The notes: a model not told the origin generated them from the letters alone. Shown: positions 27,544 to 37,150, numbered from the stretch's first letter. The stretch is 64,000 nucleotides of DNA from Lachnospiraceae bacterium (GCA_949383255.1 CASJPF010000012.1:1-64000); one strand, 5' to 3'. A program made the numbers and translations.

Positions 27544-28866
27544 TTATGCCTCCGCTTGTCGCTGGATAAACCCTTTTGTTCTCCATTTCCCTGACTGCCA
27601 TCGCAAAAACATAAACAGAGCGCGAACACACTCATCTGTTGCAAGCCCTATATAAGCGCCCACCGACAGCAGATTTAAATGGATTCCAAAAAACCATGTA
27701 CCGCCAACCATACACACATACATAAACAGCACACCTATTATCGTTGTGAATACAGCGTCGCCGCTGGTCTTTAACGCTTGACCAAACACCAGATTGGTCA
27801 CACGCCCCACCTCAAGTACAATGTCAATTGCCAGCAATGTTTTTACCAGCCGAACCATCTCCATGTCCTCTGTAAAAATCCGAATGAGTGCATCTGCACT
27901 GAGAAAAAACACCACTTCCAATCCTGCTGCCACAACGATTCCAATACATGCTGCTTTCTTAGTACCCTTGTCGCAAGCCTCATAATCCCCCTCGCCAATG
28001 CGCCAGCCGGTCATAATGGCATTTGCCTGTGCCAATGCCGCCCCTGCACAATACGAAAAGTTTGCAATCTGCGCAGCATACGCCCTTGCTGTCACATGAA
28101 AACCAAATTCGTCCATCTGGTTCAGAAAACGAATTGTCAATGTCATTGCGACATTGTACAAAGCAGTTTCCAGCGCTGAAGGCAATCCGACCTTGATAAT
28201 CTGTGCAAAAACCTCCATATTTTTTAATCGCTCTGAATCCTCCTTTGCCTTGACCAGAATTTTAGATGCCACTATCACAATTCCCAAATTCAAGATTCGT
28301 GAAAAGACCGTTGCCGCCGCCACACCTGCCACTCCCGCGTTCAATCCAAACAGAAAGACTGCATTCAGGCAAAGATTTACTGCATTTGCTATAAGCGTTG
28401 CGATTAGTGGCTGCTTTGTATAACCAAATGCACGCAGATAACTAGAAAAAATTGGAATCAGCGCATTTAAAAAACAACATCCACCCACAATTTTCAAATA
28501 TATTGTGGCATAATCCATCAAAAGCGGCGCCACGCCCACAACTTCCAATATTGTCCCTGAAAATACATACAGAAAGATAGACAGCACAATACCAATCACT
28601 GCATTAAAAATCGTTCCTAACTGTCTTGCCTGATAGGCGACTCCAATTCGTTTTGCTCCAATATATTGTGTCATCACAGCAATCATCCCCGACGACACCA
28701 CATGAAACATAATAATAAACACGTTGATATACGTATTTGCCGTACCAACTGCACCAACTGCATTGTCTCCTACAGTGGAAAGCATAATGGTATCAACCAT
28801 ACCCGCCAGCATATGGCACAAAGTTTCCAGTGCAATCGGTATATATAGTTTGGTAAATGATTTCAT
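27544..28866 (-). CDS. MATE family transporter
   Basis: A twelve-helix MATE protein (MKSFTKLYIPIALETLCHML at the start, DTIMLSTVGDNAVGAVG near residue 30). It is from a different branch than the protein at 13692. The start at 28866 has AGGAAGGAC upstream; an ATG 21 bases earlier has no usable site. It lies between GH13 and GH3 genes in one direction and may export a sugar-related compound or antimicrobial. The substrate is unknown. Confidence 0.88.
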   Translation of the reverse strand: MKSFTKLYIPIALETLCHMLAGMVDTIMLSTVGDNAVGAVGTANTYINVFIIMFHVVSSGMIAVMTQYIGAKRIGVAYQARQLGTIFNAVIGIVLSIFLYVFSGTILEVVGVAPLLMDYATIYLKIVGGCCFLNALIPIFSSYLRAFGYTKQPLIATLIANAVNLCLNAVFLFGLNAGVAGVAAATVFSRILNLGIVIVASKILVKAKEDSERLKNMEVFAQIIKVGLPSALETALYNVAMTLTIRFLNQMDEFGFHVTARAYAAQIANFSYCAGAALAQANAIMTGWRIGEGDYEACDKGTKKAACIGIVVAAGLEVVFFLSADALIRIFTEDMEMVRLVKTLLAIDIVLEVGRVTNLVFGQALKTSGDAVFTTIIGVLFMYVCMVGGTWFFGIHLNLLSVGAYIGLATDECVRALFMFLRWQSGKWRTKGFIQRQAEA

Positions 28867-28952
28867 TTGTCCTTCCTGCCTTTCCATCTTCTCTATGCAA
28901 ACACTACTGTTTTATAAACTCAGATTCCACCTCGGATAACTTAAAACAAAAT

Positions 28953-30668
28953 CTACACAAGCACTGCTGTCTCGTATGCTCCCAGTGTGCCCGAAAACGA
29001 TTGTCCCTCTATAAGATTTTGTCTCCCCACCAACTCTGGCAATTTTACTGCACCTGTTTTTGTGTGAAAAATCACAGTAATATATTGATCGCCCAAATGT
29101 CTTGTACTATAAAAAAGTCCTTTTTCATCCTCTGTATACTGCTCTGCAATACTTCCTTTTGTAAGTACTGGATAGGTATGTCGAATGCGAATCAATGTCT
29201 GATAATATTGTAACAGCGACTGATTTTGCCTGTTTTTATCCCAAAGCATACCACGTCTACAATCTGGATCAGGTCCACCCTCAATCCCAACTTCATCACC
29301 GTAATAAATCATTGGCATACCAGGTAACAAAAGTTGAAGTGCCGCCGCAAGTTTTTGTTTTTCAAAATCTTTATGCGCACTATTCAAAAAGCGTTCGGTA
29401 TCATGTGTATCAATAAAGTTCCACAAATATCCTTCTAAATTTGTGTGTAAATTTCCTTTTATAAAATCCAAATTTCCTACGAAGGCGGAAATAGACATCT
29501 TCTGGGTCACGATCAAATCGATCACAGAACGAGAAAACTGATAGTTCATAACGCTGTCCCACTCATCACCTTCCAGAAAATCCTCCGCAAAATGCCAGAT
29601 TTCACCGACAATCAACACATCTTTTTTTACTGCCTTTATCTCCCGTCGAAAACGCTTCCAAAATGTGTGACTTACTTCGTCCGCCACATCAAGGCGCCAG
29701 CCATCTATATTGCACTCTCGAATCCAGTAGGACGCGACATCAATCACAAAATCCGCCGTTTCTCTATTTTGGAGATTTAGTTTTGGCATCATACTGGCAT
29801 AGCTAAATGTCTTGTAGTTGGGCTTTTTGCCCCGTTCCATTATCAGCGGAAAATCCTTGATATAATACCAATCCAAGTAGGCAGATTGTTCCTTATTCCT
29901 CATAATATCGCGAAAGGCAAAAAAGTCCACTGCCGTATGGTTAAACACTCCGTCTAAGATCACATACATGCCAAGCTTATGCGCCCTGTCAACCAGCTCT
30001 TTTAAATCCTCCTTGTCACCAAAAGACGGGTCGATTTTATAATAATCATCAATATTATATTTATGGCTGGAATTAGAACTAAAAATTGGTGTCATATAGA
30101 GAATATCCACACCCAACTTTTTCAGATAATCGAGATGGTCTATAATTCCTCGAAGCGATCCTTGCAAGTTTGCATCGTGACCGATGGGCGCCTGATACCA
30201 AATTTCATCAGACACCTGCTTCTCTGTGGCAAAACGAGATGGAAAAATCTGATATAAAACTTTGTTCTCCGCCCACAAAGGCAGTTCAAACAACTCTTCT
30301 TCTCTAAGATTTTGCGGACAGTCATACATCTTCTCAATATCTGTAATACAGGAATTATAAAAACCATGATTTCCATAAAAGATTTTATTTCCCTCTATAT
30401 CCTCGATTTCAAAAAAATACCGTAAACAGACCATATCGATTGTGACCAGCGTCTCATAATAGTCAATATAATTGTCAGAGCAGGCAAGTGTCATCTCCTG
30501 TTCTTGCCTTGTATCCATCATCTTTAGTGGCAAATACTTATCTTGTGTATGGAGAATAATTCGCGCTATATCTCCCTTTTTCGTTTCCAATCGAATTAAA
30601 AAATGTCCTTTCTCCACCGCATAACAGTATCTCTTATCTGCAAAATGTCTAATTGCCGCATACTCCAT
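28953..30668 (-). CDS. GH13 alpha-amylase family enzyme (neopullulanase/cyclomaltodextrinase-like)
   Basis: No signal peptide, so it probably degrades imported maltodextrins. An N-terminal beta domain (1-120) precedes the barrel. All GH13 regions are seen: DGVFNH, GWRLDVADE with the nucleophile Asp, VGEIW with the acid Glu, and FIDTHDTERF. ILYMTPIFSSNSSHKYNIDDY is the neopullulanase-type second-strand loop (split around residues 190-210). The ATG at 30668 is preceded by GGAGG; an ATG 15 bases earlier overlaps that site. It is the first of the GH13-MATE-GH3-DUF1963 run, divergent from an AraC regulator. Confidence 0.9.
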   Translation of the reverse strand: MEYAAIRHFADKRYCYAVEKGHFLIRLETKKGDIARIILHTQDKYLPLKMMDTRQEQEMTLACSDNYIDYYETLVTIDMVCLRYFFEIEDIEGNKIFYGNHGFYNSCITDIEKMYDCPQNLREEELFELPLWAENKVLYQIFPSRFATEKQVSDEIWYQAPIGHDANLQGSLRGIIDHLDYLKKLGVDILYMTPIFSSNSSHKYNIDDYYKIDPSFGDKEDLKELVDRAHKLGMYVILDGVFNHTAVDFFAFRDIMRNKEQSAYLDWYYIKDFPLIMERGKKPNYKTFSYASMMPKLNLQNRETADFVIDVASYWIRECNIDGWRLDVADEVSHTFWKRFRREIKAVKKDVLIVGEIWHFAEDFLEGDEWDSVMNYQFSRSVIDLIVTQKMSISAFVGNLDFIKGNLHTNLEGYLWNFIDTHDTERFLNSAHKDFEKQKLAAALQLLLPGMPMIYYGDEVGIEGGPDPDCRRGMLWDKNRQNQSLLQYYQTLIRIRHTYPVLTKGSIAEQYTEDEKGLFYSTRHLGDQYITVIFHTKTGAVKLPELVGRQNLIEGQSFSGTLGAYETAVLV

Positions 30669-30718
30669 CGTAGTTTCCTCCATCTGTTCAAAATCTTATA
30701 ATACTGCTGCAATCGGTT

Positions 30719-30850
30719 ATACTCACGACAGATGAAATCTGCCGTGAGTATCGCGCCAACCGCAGCCGCAAAGCGGCATGTTTCCTTATGCGGTTGTGCG
30801 CATCATATGATACTGAGCGGTCAGTCTTTTCGACCGCCAGTATAGCATCT
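30719..30850. other. Three consecutive hairpins in the GH13-AraC intergenic region
   Basis: Stem 1 pairs ATACTCACG (30719-30727) with CGTGAGTAT (30743-30751). Stem 2 pairs GCGCCAACCGCA (30753-30764) with TGCGGTTGTGCGC (30789-30801) and holds a GCCG/CGGC inner stem. Stem 3 pairs ATACTG and GCGGTC (30810-30822) with GACCGC and CAGTAT (30832-30843). It lies in the leader of one or both divergent genes and could be an RNA element or a repeat. No known riboswitch was recognised. Confidence 0.5.
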
Positions 30851-30993
30851 CCTAATTGCAGCAGCATATTAGACCGTTTATATGAAAAAGCGAAAGGATT
30901 TACGGTCTATACTTGTATTGTACTCTTATACATGCTATAATTCTTGTAATATTATCCTACTTTTTTAACACAATCCTATGATGAGGTGCAAAA

Positions 30994-31893
30994 ATGACTC
31001 CTACACCTTTACACGAGACAAAAATACACGGCATTATCACCTTTCCTTACAGTGTCTACCGCGGGCGTATTCCAGAGTGGATTTCCTCCTTTCCACTGCA
31101 CTGGCATGATGACTTTGAGCTAATTTACTGTGCCAACGGTCAGATACAAGTTACTATCTGGGGAAAGGCTTATGAACTTTGCGCTGGAGATATGGTGCTT
31201 ATTCTCCCTCATGCAGTGCATTCTATCGAACAGGGGAACTCAGACGGCGGAGAATACTTTAACATTATGTTTCACCCGTCACTTTTTAAGGGTGCAGAAG
31301 GCGATTTGTGTTATGACAAGTATGTACTTCCTTTTCTGAATGATGAAAAGACACTAGACTGCTTTTATCCAATCAGTTCCTGTTTTAATCAGACGATACT
31401 CCCCTGCGTCCAATCATTACTTGCGCACCGTCACGAAAGTTACACCACATATGAATTAATGATTAAATCAAATCTTTTTCTTTTGCTGCATTATATGATT
31501 CAGCAGAGTGTCGCTGCCACCAGTGATAACAGCACCTTACAATTATCCTACAGCCGATTAAAAAACGCTCTGTATTATGTTCAGAAATTTTATGACCATG
31601 ACATTACTATCAAAAAAGCTGCCAGACAATGCGGTTTCTCCGAAAGTCATTTTATGAAGCTTTTTAAAGAATTTACAGGTATGAGTTTTAACGCCTATCT
31701 GGTAAATTATCGCTTGGAGCTGGCAGCAAAACAGCTTGCCGAGACAGATCTGAAAGTCATCGATATTATGGAAAACTGCGGTTTTCACAATCAATCTTAC
31801 TTCACGCGGGCATTTCACAAAAAATATCAGAAAACACCGCTAATGTACCGAAAAAACTGCTGTCCGACTACGCAGACAGCAGAAAATAAATGA
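30994..31893 (+). CDS. AraC-family transcriptional regulator with cupin sensor domain
   Basis: Residues 20-130 are a cupin-type sugar-binding domain (FPLHWHDDFELIYCANG, GDMVLILPHAVHSIE). Residues 190-290 hold two helix-turn-helix motifs: IKKAARQCGFSESHFMKLFK and VIDIMENCGFHNQSYFTRAF, followed by the family close YQKTPLMYRK. It is transcribed divergently from GH13 and probably activates that run in response to an oligosaccharide. Its stop is followed 25 bases later by the convergent GH5 gene. Confidence 0.9.
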   Translation: MTPTPLHETKIHGIITFPYSVYRGRIPEWISSFPLHWHDDFELIYCANGQIQVTIWGKAYELCAGDMVLILPHAVHSIEQGNSDGGEYFNIMFHPSLFKGAEGDLCYDKYVLPFLNDEKTLDCFYPISSCFNQTILPCVQSLLAHRHESYTTYELMIKSNLFLLLHYMIQQSVAATSDNSTLQLSYSRLKNALYYVQKFYDHDITIKKAARQCGFSESHFMKLFKEFTGMSFNAYLVNYRLELAAKQLAETDLKVIDIMENCGFHNQSYFTRAFHKKYQKTPLMYRKNCCPTTQTAENK

Positions 31894-31918
31894 ATTTAAA
31901 AAAATATTATAAATTGTA

Positions 31919-33211
31919 TCAATCGTCCTGAGATTTTATGCCGCTCATCAGCGCTTTCAAAATCTCAGGATATTGACACATATAAGTATGCCTGTCAAAG
32001 AGTCCAAGACGCTCTCCATCTCCCACAAAAATACCATTGTCCCACCAAATACACGGAACTTCAATCTCTTTGGCAGCATGCACATAATACTCTGCCCACT
32101 GAGCGCGCTCAGATTCGTTATCCCGATTCATAGCCGCAAACTCTCCAATGATAACCGGCGTTCCCTTGTCAATAAAAAGTGTTTTTAAATCACTCATTAA
32201 CTTGTCAATTGCTACGGTGTCATGATTCCATGCGCTTCTGCCATTTGGATTTAATGCAAAATCATACGGCTCGTATGCGTGAACTGAAATTATGACACGC
32301 GTGTCATTTTCTGGCACTTTGATCTGTTGAATGCCAACACCGCAGTTTGCAGCGTATCCTGGAATCATCAGCATCCGATATGGATTTGAGCCGCCTGACG
32401 CACGCACTGTGTCCACAAACACTTGATTTGTCTGATTGACAACTTCCCAGCCTTCCGCATCGCCGCCATTCCACTCAAGAGAAGTTCCAACCTTTCTGGG
32501 TTCATTTTGCCCCTCGAAAATCAAGTGCTCATCATAGTCCTTAAATACCTCTGCAATCTGCGCCCACACTGCCTTCATCTGAGCAGAAGCGCGCTCAAGA
32601 TTGTCATAATAAGGATAATTCCAATCCTCATGATGCACATTAATAATCACATATGCGCCCTTATTGTACGCATAGTCGACTACTTCCTGTACCCGTTCCA
32701 TCCAACTCTCTGTAATTTGATACTCTGGTTCTGGTCCAAGATGGTTTGTCCAAGATACCGGAATACGAATCACATTAAAACCTGCATCAAGAACTGCATC
32801 AATCAACTCTTGTGTTACTTTCGGATTGCCCCATGCTGTCTCAAATTTGTATGGCGCATCAATTCTTGTGATATCTGTTCTGGTAGAATCAAGCGTATTT
32901 CCTATATTCCATCCAATTTTCATATCCCTCACTATATCCATAGCAGTCATATCCTCCATGTCTCGATTTTCGTTTACTGTGGTCACAGCTTCCGCAAGAA
33001 CATTCTCTGCCAGATTATCTGTCCCCTCTACACTGTCCGCCAGCGTATTTTCTGTAATACTGCTACTGCTATCTGTCTCGCTTCCTCTAATAACAGGCAT
33101 TGCAGCGGCATCTTTCGCCCTGCCGCATCCTGCCAAAAGTAAAGCTGTACCGATTATAAAAATATTACAGACTGTTTTTTGCCAAAATGTATTTGATATT
33201 CTTCTTTTCAT
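31919..33211 (-). CDS. GH5 endoglucanase/mannanase-like lipoprotein
   Basis: A lipobox LLAGC with C29 predicts surface anchoring. After a Ser/Glu-rich linker to about residue 95, the GH5 barrel shows MKIGWNIGNTLDS, FNVIRIPVSW, IINVHHEDW, FEGQNEPRKV with the acid Glu, VHAYEPYDF, and VIIGEFAAMN with the nucleophile Glu. The enzyme cuts beta-1,4-glucan or mannan outside the cell. The ATG at 33211 is preceded by GAGG at proper distance. It sits beside a broken LacI regulator and downstream of the importer genes, as the last member of the polysaccharide locus. Confidence 0.9.
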   Translation of the reverse strand: MKRRISNTFWQKTVCNIFIIGTALLLAGCGRAKDAAAMPVIRGSETDSSSSITENTLADSVEGTDNLAENVLAEAVTTVNENRDMEDMTAMDIVRDMKIGWNIGNTLDSTRTDITRIDAPYKFETAWGNPKVTQELIDAVLDAGFNVIRIPVSWTNHLGPEPEYQITESWMERVQEVVDYAYNKGAYVIINVHHEDWNYPYYDNLERASAQMKAVWAQIAEVFKDYDEHLIFEGQNEPRKVGTSLEWNGGDAEGWEVVNQTNQVFVDTVRASGGSNPYRMLMIPGYAANCGVGIQQIKVPENDTRVIISVHAYEPYDFALNPNGRSAWNHDTVAIDKLMSDLKTLFIDKGTPVIIGEFAAMNRDNESERAQWAEYYVHAAKEIEVPCIWWDNGIFVGDGERLGLFDRHTYMCQYPEILKALMSGIKSQDD

Positions 33212-33222
33212 AATAATGTACC

Positions 33223-33696
33223 TCATAAATTTTGTGTGGCAGAAACTGAATCTCCAATCACCAATTTTCCACTCACTACAATCCTGCTGCCTGCGCGATC
33301 TTCACCGCACATCATAGCAATCAGCAAATCAACTGCCTTACCTGCCATCTTTATGGCATCCACCTCAATTGTAGTCAATTTTAGTGAAGCAAAATTTAAA
33401 AAAGTATAATTGTCAAATCCTACCACAGAAATATCTTCTGGAATACAATAACCTTCTTGTTTTAGCTGCTTTATCAACACATATCCCGCATCGTCACAGT
33501 TACAGACAAATGCAGTTGATTGGCATTTTATCTATAATAACCTCTAGAGCGTGTTTATATCCCATCTCCTCCGCTTTTTTCCTAATGGACGCAGCAGATT
33601 TCCGACGCCTTCCTTATTGTTAAGTGCCTTGGAAACTGTCACTGTACTGACTCCCATCTCCCTCACGATATCACGCATCGTAACATCTTTTGCCAT
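33223..33696 (-). pseudogene. LacI-family regulator, broken by internal deletion
   Basis: From the ATG at 33696 the DNA-binding part is intact (MAKDVTMRDIVREMGVSTVT, then VSKALNNKEGVG), but the frame soon shifts and stops. The last 85 codons resume in another frame as the end of the effector domain (PEDISVVGFDNYTFLNFA, LTTIEVDAIKMAGKAVDLL). About 200 residues of a normal 330-residue LacI protein are missing between them. The gene preceded GH5 and probably once controlled the locus. A truncated DNA-binding peptide could still be made. Confidence 0.85.
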
Positions 33697-33755
33697 ATCA
33701 CAATCCTCCATGCCAAACTATTCCAGTCAGAAGCTGCCTCCTATCTTGATTGGAA

Positions 33756-33916
33756 TTAGGAATTGTTCAGAAATTACTTGTGACAAGGAGGTCGTATAAA
33801 TGTCCAGCTACAAAAAAGAAAACCACAGGCATAGCGGGCTATGCCAAGATTCTCTGATGCCGCAGGTACACATTTAGACAAGTCATTGCCATGAGTAATT
33901 TATTAACAGTTTCTTA
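33756..33916 (+). repeat. 161-bp palindromic element related to the 164-bp repeat
   Basis: It starts TTAGGAATTGTTCAG and ends AACAGTTTCTTA. Roughly 45 bases at each end are imperfect inverted repeats (AATTACTTGTGACAAG against AATTACTCATGGCAATG), and the middle has GGCATAGC/GCTATGCC. Ends and size match the 164-bp family, but the interior differs, so it is a sister family. It lies between the LacI remnant and the binding-protein gene. Confidence 0.65.
33800..33877 (+). CDS. 25-codon small ORF inside the palindromic element
   Basis: An ideal AAGGAGG (33785-33791) stands eight bases before the ATG. The predicted peptide opens MSSYKKENHRHSGLC and is basic. It could be a real small protein carried by the element, or the ribosome site may be accidental. 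No homologue is recognised. Confidence 0.35.
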   Translation: MSSYKKENHRHSGLCQDSLMPQVHI

Positions 33917-33933
33917 GAACTACTTCACAATTT

Positions 33934-34004
33934 CAAGAATGCCATCGGCATTCTTGCTGCGGCGTGCGCGTCAGCTTTGCTGACATAAAACCAATTCGCA
34001 CGCC
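33934..34004 (-). terminator. Tandem hairpins after the binding-protein gene
   Basis: CAAGAATGCC/GGCATTCTTG (33934-33943, 33947-33956) is a 10-bp perfect stem. GGCGTGCG/CGCACGCC (33961-33968, 33997-34004) encloses GTCAGC/GCTGAC. They lie 11 bases past the stop at 34016 and probably end the importer transcript or stabilise its 3' end. Confidence 0.6.
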
Positions 34005-34015
34005 TGCAATAAAAC

Positions 34016-35479
34016 CTATTTGTAGAACCCGTCAAGCGCATCCTGTACACTCTGTTTATATGTCTCCTGGAACTGTGCGGCTGTCATTTCGCCTGTCAAA
34101 AGTTTTGGAAAATCCCACTCAAGTCCCAATGCCTCCCAAACATCGACACAGCTTCTCGAACCCATGTACTTCATCACCGCATAGTTCTCTTCTGTAATAG
34201 CTGCATCCTCCCACCATGTAAGGTTACTGTCACGAACATCGATATCTCCCTGATACCAATTTGCCCAATCCTCAAACACTGTATAGACAAACTCTGGGTC
34301 TTTCACACCGGCAGGAATCATCCAGGCACTACCCTTTGATGCGCTCTTGAGTGCATTTGTATCCTGGTTGCCACTAGGACCAATTGGCCATGGACACCAT
34401 GTCACATCAAAACTCAACTCAGAATCTTTGTTTGCATCAGAAATCCATGCTGCATCAATAAAAAATGCAACTTTACCATCCATATAAGCGTTCTGATTTG
34501 CATCCCAGTCATCCGCATTCCATGGATATGCAACGTGATCTACATTATACATATTATAAATAAAATCAAGTACTTCTGCAACCTCAGGACTTGAGAAGGA
34601 TTCTGTTGGTCCCATTGCAACGCCTGTGCCATTGCTCATCAGAAGATTGCTAAATAAAGTCGTCCAAACAGCACCGTATCCATACACATCTGTCACACCA
34701 TCACCGTCTGTATCTTGGGTCAATGCCAGCATATATTCTCTCCATTTATCCCAAGTCCACTCACCTTTTTCATACAGTGCATTGGGGTCTTCCAGACCTG
34801 CCTCATCCAGCATCTGCTTGTTAAATGCAAGCATATTTGTATCTTGCAAAATAGAATCTCCTGTCACAGATCGGAACAGATAAGTACCATCACCTGTGCC
34901 AATATCCACCCCTGAAAAAATCATCTGATCACTTATAACATCTGCATCTGCTGGAAGTACTTCATTTAAGTTAGTCGCAAATCCGTTAAGTGCTGCCGGA
35001 ATACCAAACTGCAAATCAACTTCATAAATATCACAGTCTGGCTGTCCTGCCAGAATAGAAGTGTTGATTGATTCTTTTACGCCATTGAATGTCAGATTCA
35101 CAAACTCAATCTCCACATCATACTTTTCCTCTACAGCTTTAAGATTGTCAAACTGCATCTGCGCCTCATCTGGATCACTCATGGATGGATTGTCATCAAT
35201 ACTTGTATGCGTACTGTCATAATAGTGCGGATACCAGCAGCCAACCTTGAGAACCCTATGTCCTTGTGAAGATGGTGCTGAGGAATCCTTCTCTGATGAC
35301 CCCTGCGCTTTGTCATCGCCAGAATCAGCGGCTGGCGTCTGCGCCTCATTGTTTGTGTTCGCAGCCGGTGTCTGGGTCTGTGCGCTATCACCAGAACTGC
35401 CTCCGCAAGCTGTAAGTCCCATTATCATTGACATACTTAATCCAAGTGCTATTAATTTATGAATATTCTTTTTTATCAT
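34016..35479 (-). CDS. Sugar ABC transporter substrate-binding lipoprotein
   Basis: LTACGG with C25 is a lipobox, followed by a low-complexity Ala/Thr/Asn linker to about residue 70. The remaining 415 residues follow the family 1 binding-protein pattern (ESINTSILAGQPDCDIYEVD, GDGTYLFRS, MLAFNKQMLDEAGLEDPNALYEKGEWTWDKW across 210-240, FFIDAAWISDAN, KGSAWMIPAG). It binds an oligosaccharide at the membrane and should serve the permease pair at 37170-39101, the second complete importer. No ATPase is encoded in the locus. Confidence 0.9.
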   Translation of the reverse strand: MIKKNIHKLIALGLSMSMIMGLTACGGSSGDSAQTQTPAANTNNEAQTPAADSGDDKAQGSSEKDSSAPSSQGHRVLKVGCWYPHYYDSTHTSIDDNPSMSDPDEAQMQFDNLKAVEEKYDVEIEFVNLTFNGVKESINTSILAGQPDCDIYEVDLQFGIPAALNGFATNLNEVLPADADVISDQMIFSGVDIGTGDGTYLFRSVTGDSILQDTNMLAFNKQMLDEAGLEDPNALYEKGEWTWDKWREYMLALTQDTDGDGVTDVYGYGAVWTTLFSNLLMSNGTGVAMGPTESFSSPEVAEVLDFIYNMYNVDHVAYPWNADDWDANQNAYMDGKVAFFIDAAWISDANKDSELSFDVTWCPWPIGPSGNQDTNALKSASKGSAWMIPAGVKDPEFVYTVFEDWANWYQGDIDVRDSNLTWWEDAAITEENYAVMKYMGSRSCVDVWEALGLEWDFPKLLTGEMTAAQFQETYKQSVQDALDGFYK

Positions 35480-35521
35480 TATTTGATACCTCCTATTTTA
35501 TTCTATTTCTGTTAATATACA

Positions 35522-37048
35522 TTACTCTGTCTCTGAATCCATGCCAACTTTCACGCTGTATACTTCCCATGCGCCGGACGCCTCACACTGCATTCTTGCA
35601 CCCCACTTAGACACATCACCACCACAGTACTCTGCTATCATCTCAAACGGAATATATGCCTTGCTGCCGTCTGTAATTGCCTTTCCGTTCGTGCCATCGC
35701 CAACACGCATCCAACCTGCTTCTGCATCAGGAAGTACAATCCACATATCGTCGTTTTCACTTGCGTAAGTCACCTCTACAACAGAACCTGGTACAAGTGC
35801 TGCAAGAATATCCTCTGTCATATCCTTGCCATCTTGTGCCCAGCCGTCTCCTTTCGCTGTAAATCCCTCAAATTCCATCACGTCTGTAAGACTGTAACTT
35901 TTTGCTGCCTGACCAACTTTCACACTGAACACTTCCCATGCGCCAGACGCCTCACACTGCATTGTCGTGCCCCATTTGGAAACGTCATCACCACAGTATT
36001 CTGCCAACATTTCAAACGGAATTTGTGCCGTTGTCTTGGAATCGTTGATTGTAGAACTTCCATTCGTGCCGTCCCCAACGCGCATCCAACCTGCTTCTGC
36101 CTCGTTCATAACAATCCACATATCGCCACTTTCGCTTGTAAAAGAAATCTCTACAACAGAACCTGGTACAAGCGCCGCAAGAATATCCTCTGTCATAGCA
36201 AACCCATTCTGCGCCCAACCATCACCTTTTGCCGCAAAGCCTTCAAATTCCACTGCATCTATTATGTTTGCAAGATTTGAGCGATCCGCTTCTGTAGCGG
36301 TTGATACATACTCTGCAGTGGTATCTGCTGCAATAACATTTCCAGATGCGTCCTTAAATGCGATATTGTCTATATACAAAATTGCAGGTGCAGTGCCTGC
36401 ATCCTTGCCGTTATCTGTCTCAAGGGATACAACCATATAGTTCCCTTCCCCAAAAGACATTTCATCAGGAACCATATAGACCGCCGTCTTGGGATTTGCC
36501 GATTCCAAATATACTGACCAATCCCCATCTTTGCGCTCATTCTCCGCTCCAAGAAATGCATAAATCTTGCCTGAAACCGCATTAAACGCACCATCTGGAT
36601 TCTCTATGCCAAGTGACATTTCTACTGTTTTTACCTCCGCCGCCTTATCACCCAAAAGCGCATCTACTTGAATCGCCACATAAAGTGCCTTTCCGTTGGA
36701 CACAACTTTTAATGCTTTGGAACCACCAAAATCAGCCACCGAAAGTGTGGAATCATCTCCTACAGGATTTACAGTCTTGTCAATTCCCACAAATCCATAA
36801 ACACCATCCTCAAAGTCAATACTCACCTCACCTGCAGGCGCTACTGCCTGCTGTGTACTCGCTGCTGATTCTGTCTCCATCGGTGTTGTCTCTGTTACGG
36901 GTGTGCGCTCCTCAGCAGATGTCTCTGTGTTCGTCTGTACTTTTGCATTGGCATCTGTCGCATTGTCTGTACTTTTGCCGCCACATGCAACAGTGCCTAT
37001 TGCCATCGCTGCTGTCAAAGATAAAGTGATTAGTTTCTTTGCTTTCAA
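35522..37048 (-). CDS. Lipoprotein with jelly-roll domain and two tandem carbohydrate-binding-like repeats
   Basis: The TTG at 37048 is preferred because AAGGAGG lies nine bases upstream; an ATG nine bases earlier touches that site. The lipobox is TVACGG with C22. A Thr/Glu-rich linker is followed by a beta-sandwich (about 95-265). Then come two near-identical copies of about 110 residues, each with EFEGF(A/T)AKGDGWAQ, MTEDILAALVPGSVVE, AGWMRVGDGTNG and MQCEASGAWEV. The repeats look like carbohydrate-binding modules for holding polysaccharide at the cell surface. It lies between the permeases and the binding-protein gene in one transcript. Confidence 0.75.
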   Translation of the reverse strand: MKAKKLITLSLTAAMAIGTVACGGKSTDNATDANAKVQTNTETSAEERTPVTETTPMETESAASTQQAVAPAGEVSIDFEDGVYGFVGIDKTVNPVGDDSTLSVADFGGSKALKVVSNGKALYVAIQVDALLGDKAAEVKTVEMSLGIENPDGAFNAVSGKIYAFLGAENERKDGDWSVYLESANPKTAVYMVPDEMSFGEGNYMVVSLETDNGKDAGTAPAILYIDNIAFKDASGNVIAADTTAEYVSTATEADRSNLANIIDAVEFEGFAAKGDGWAQNGFAMTEDILAALVPGSVVEISFTSESGDMWIVMNEAEAGWMRVGDGTNGSSTINDSKTTAQIPFEMLAEYCGDDVSKWGTTMQCEASGAWEVFSVKVGQAAKSYSLTDVMEFEGFTAKGDGWAQDGKDMTEDILAALVPGSVVEVTYASENDDMWIVLPDAEAGWMRVGDGTNGKAITDGSKAYIPFEMIAEYCGGDVSKWGARMQCEASGAWEVYSVKVGMDSETE

Positions 37049-37150
37049 CTCTCTCATCCTCCTTTTGTTCCTGTGTACGCACAAATTTTCCTGTGTACAA
37101 ACACCCAAATTTATACGCACACTTTTGTTTATCATTGCTTTTATATAAAA

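Noticed and set aside
32293-32306. TGACACGCGTGTCA palindrome similar to the one at 37151
   Set aside because: It lies inside the GH5 coding region and is explained by the codons, so a shared operator is not claimed.
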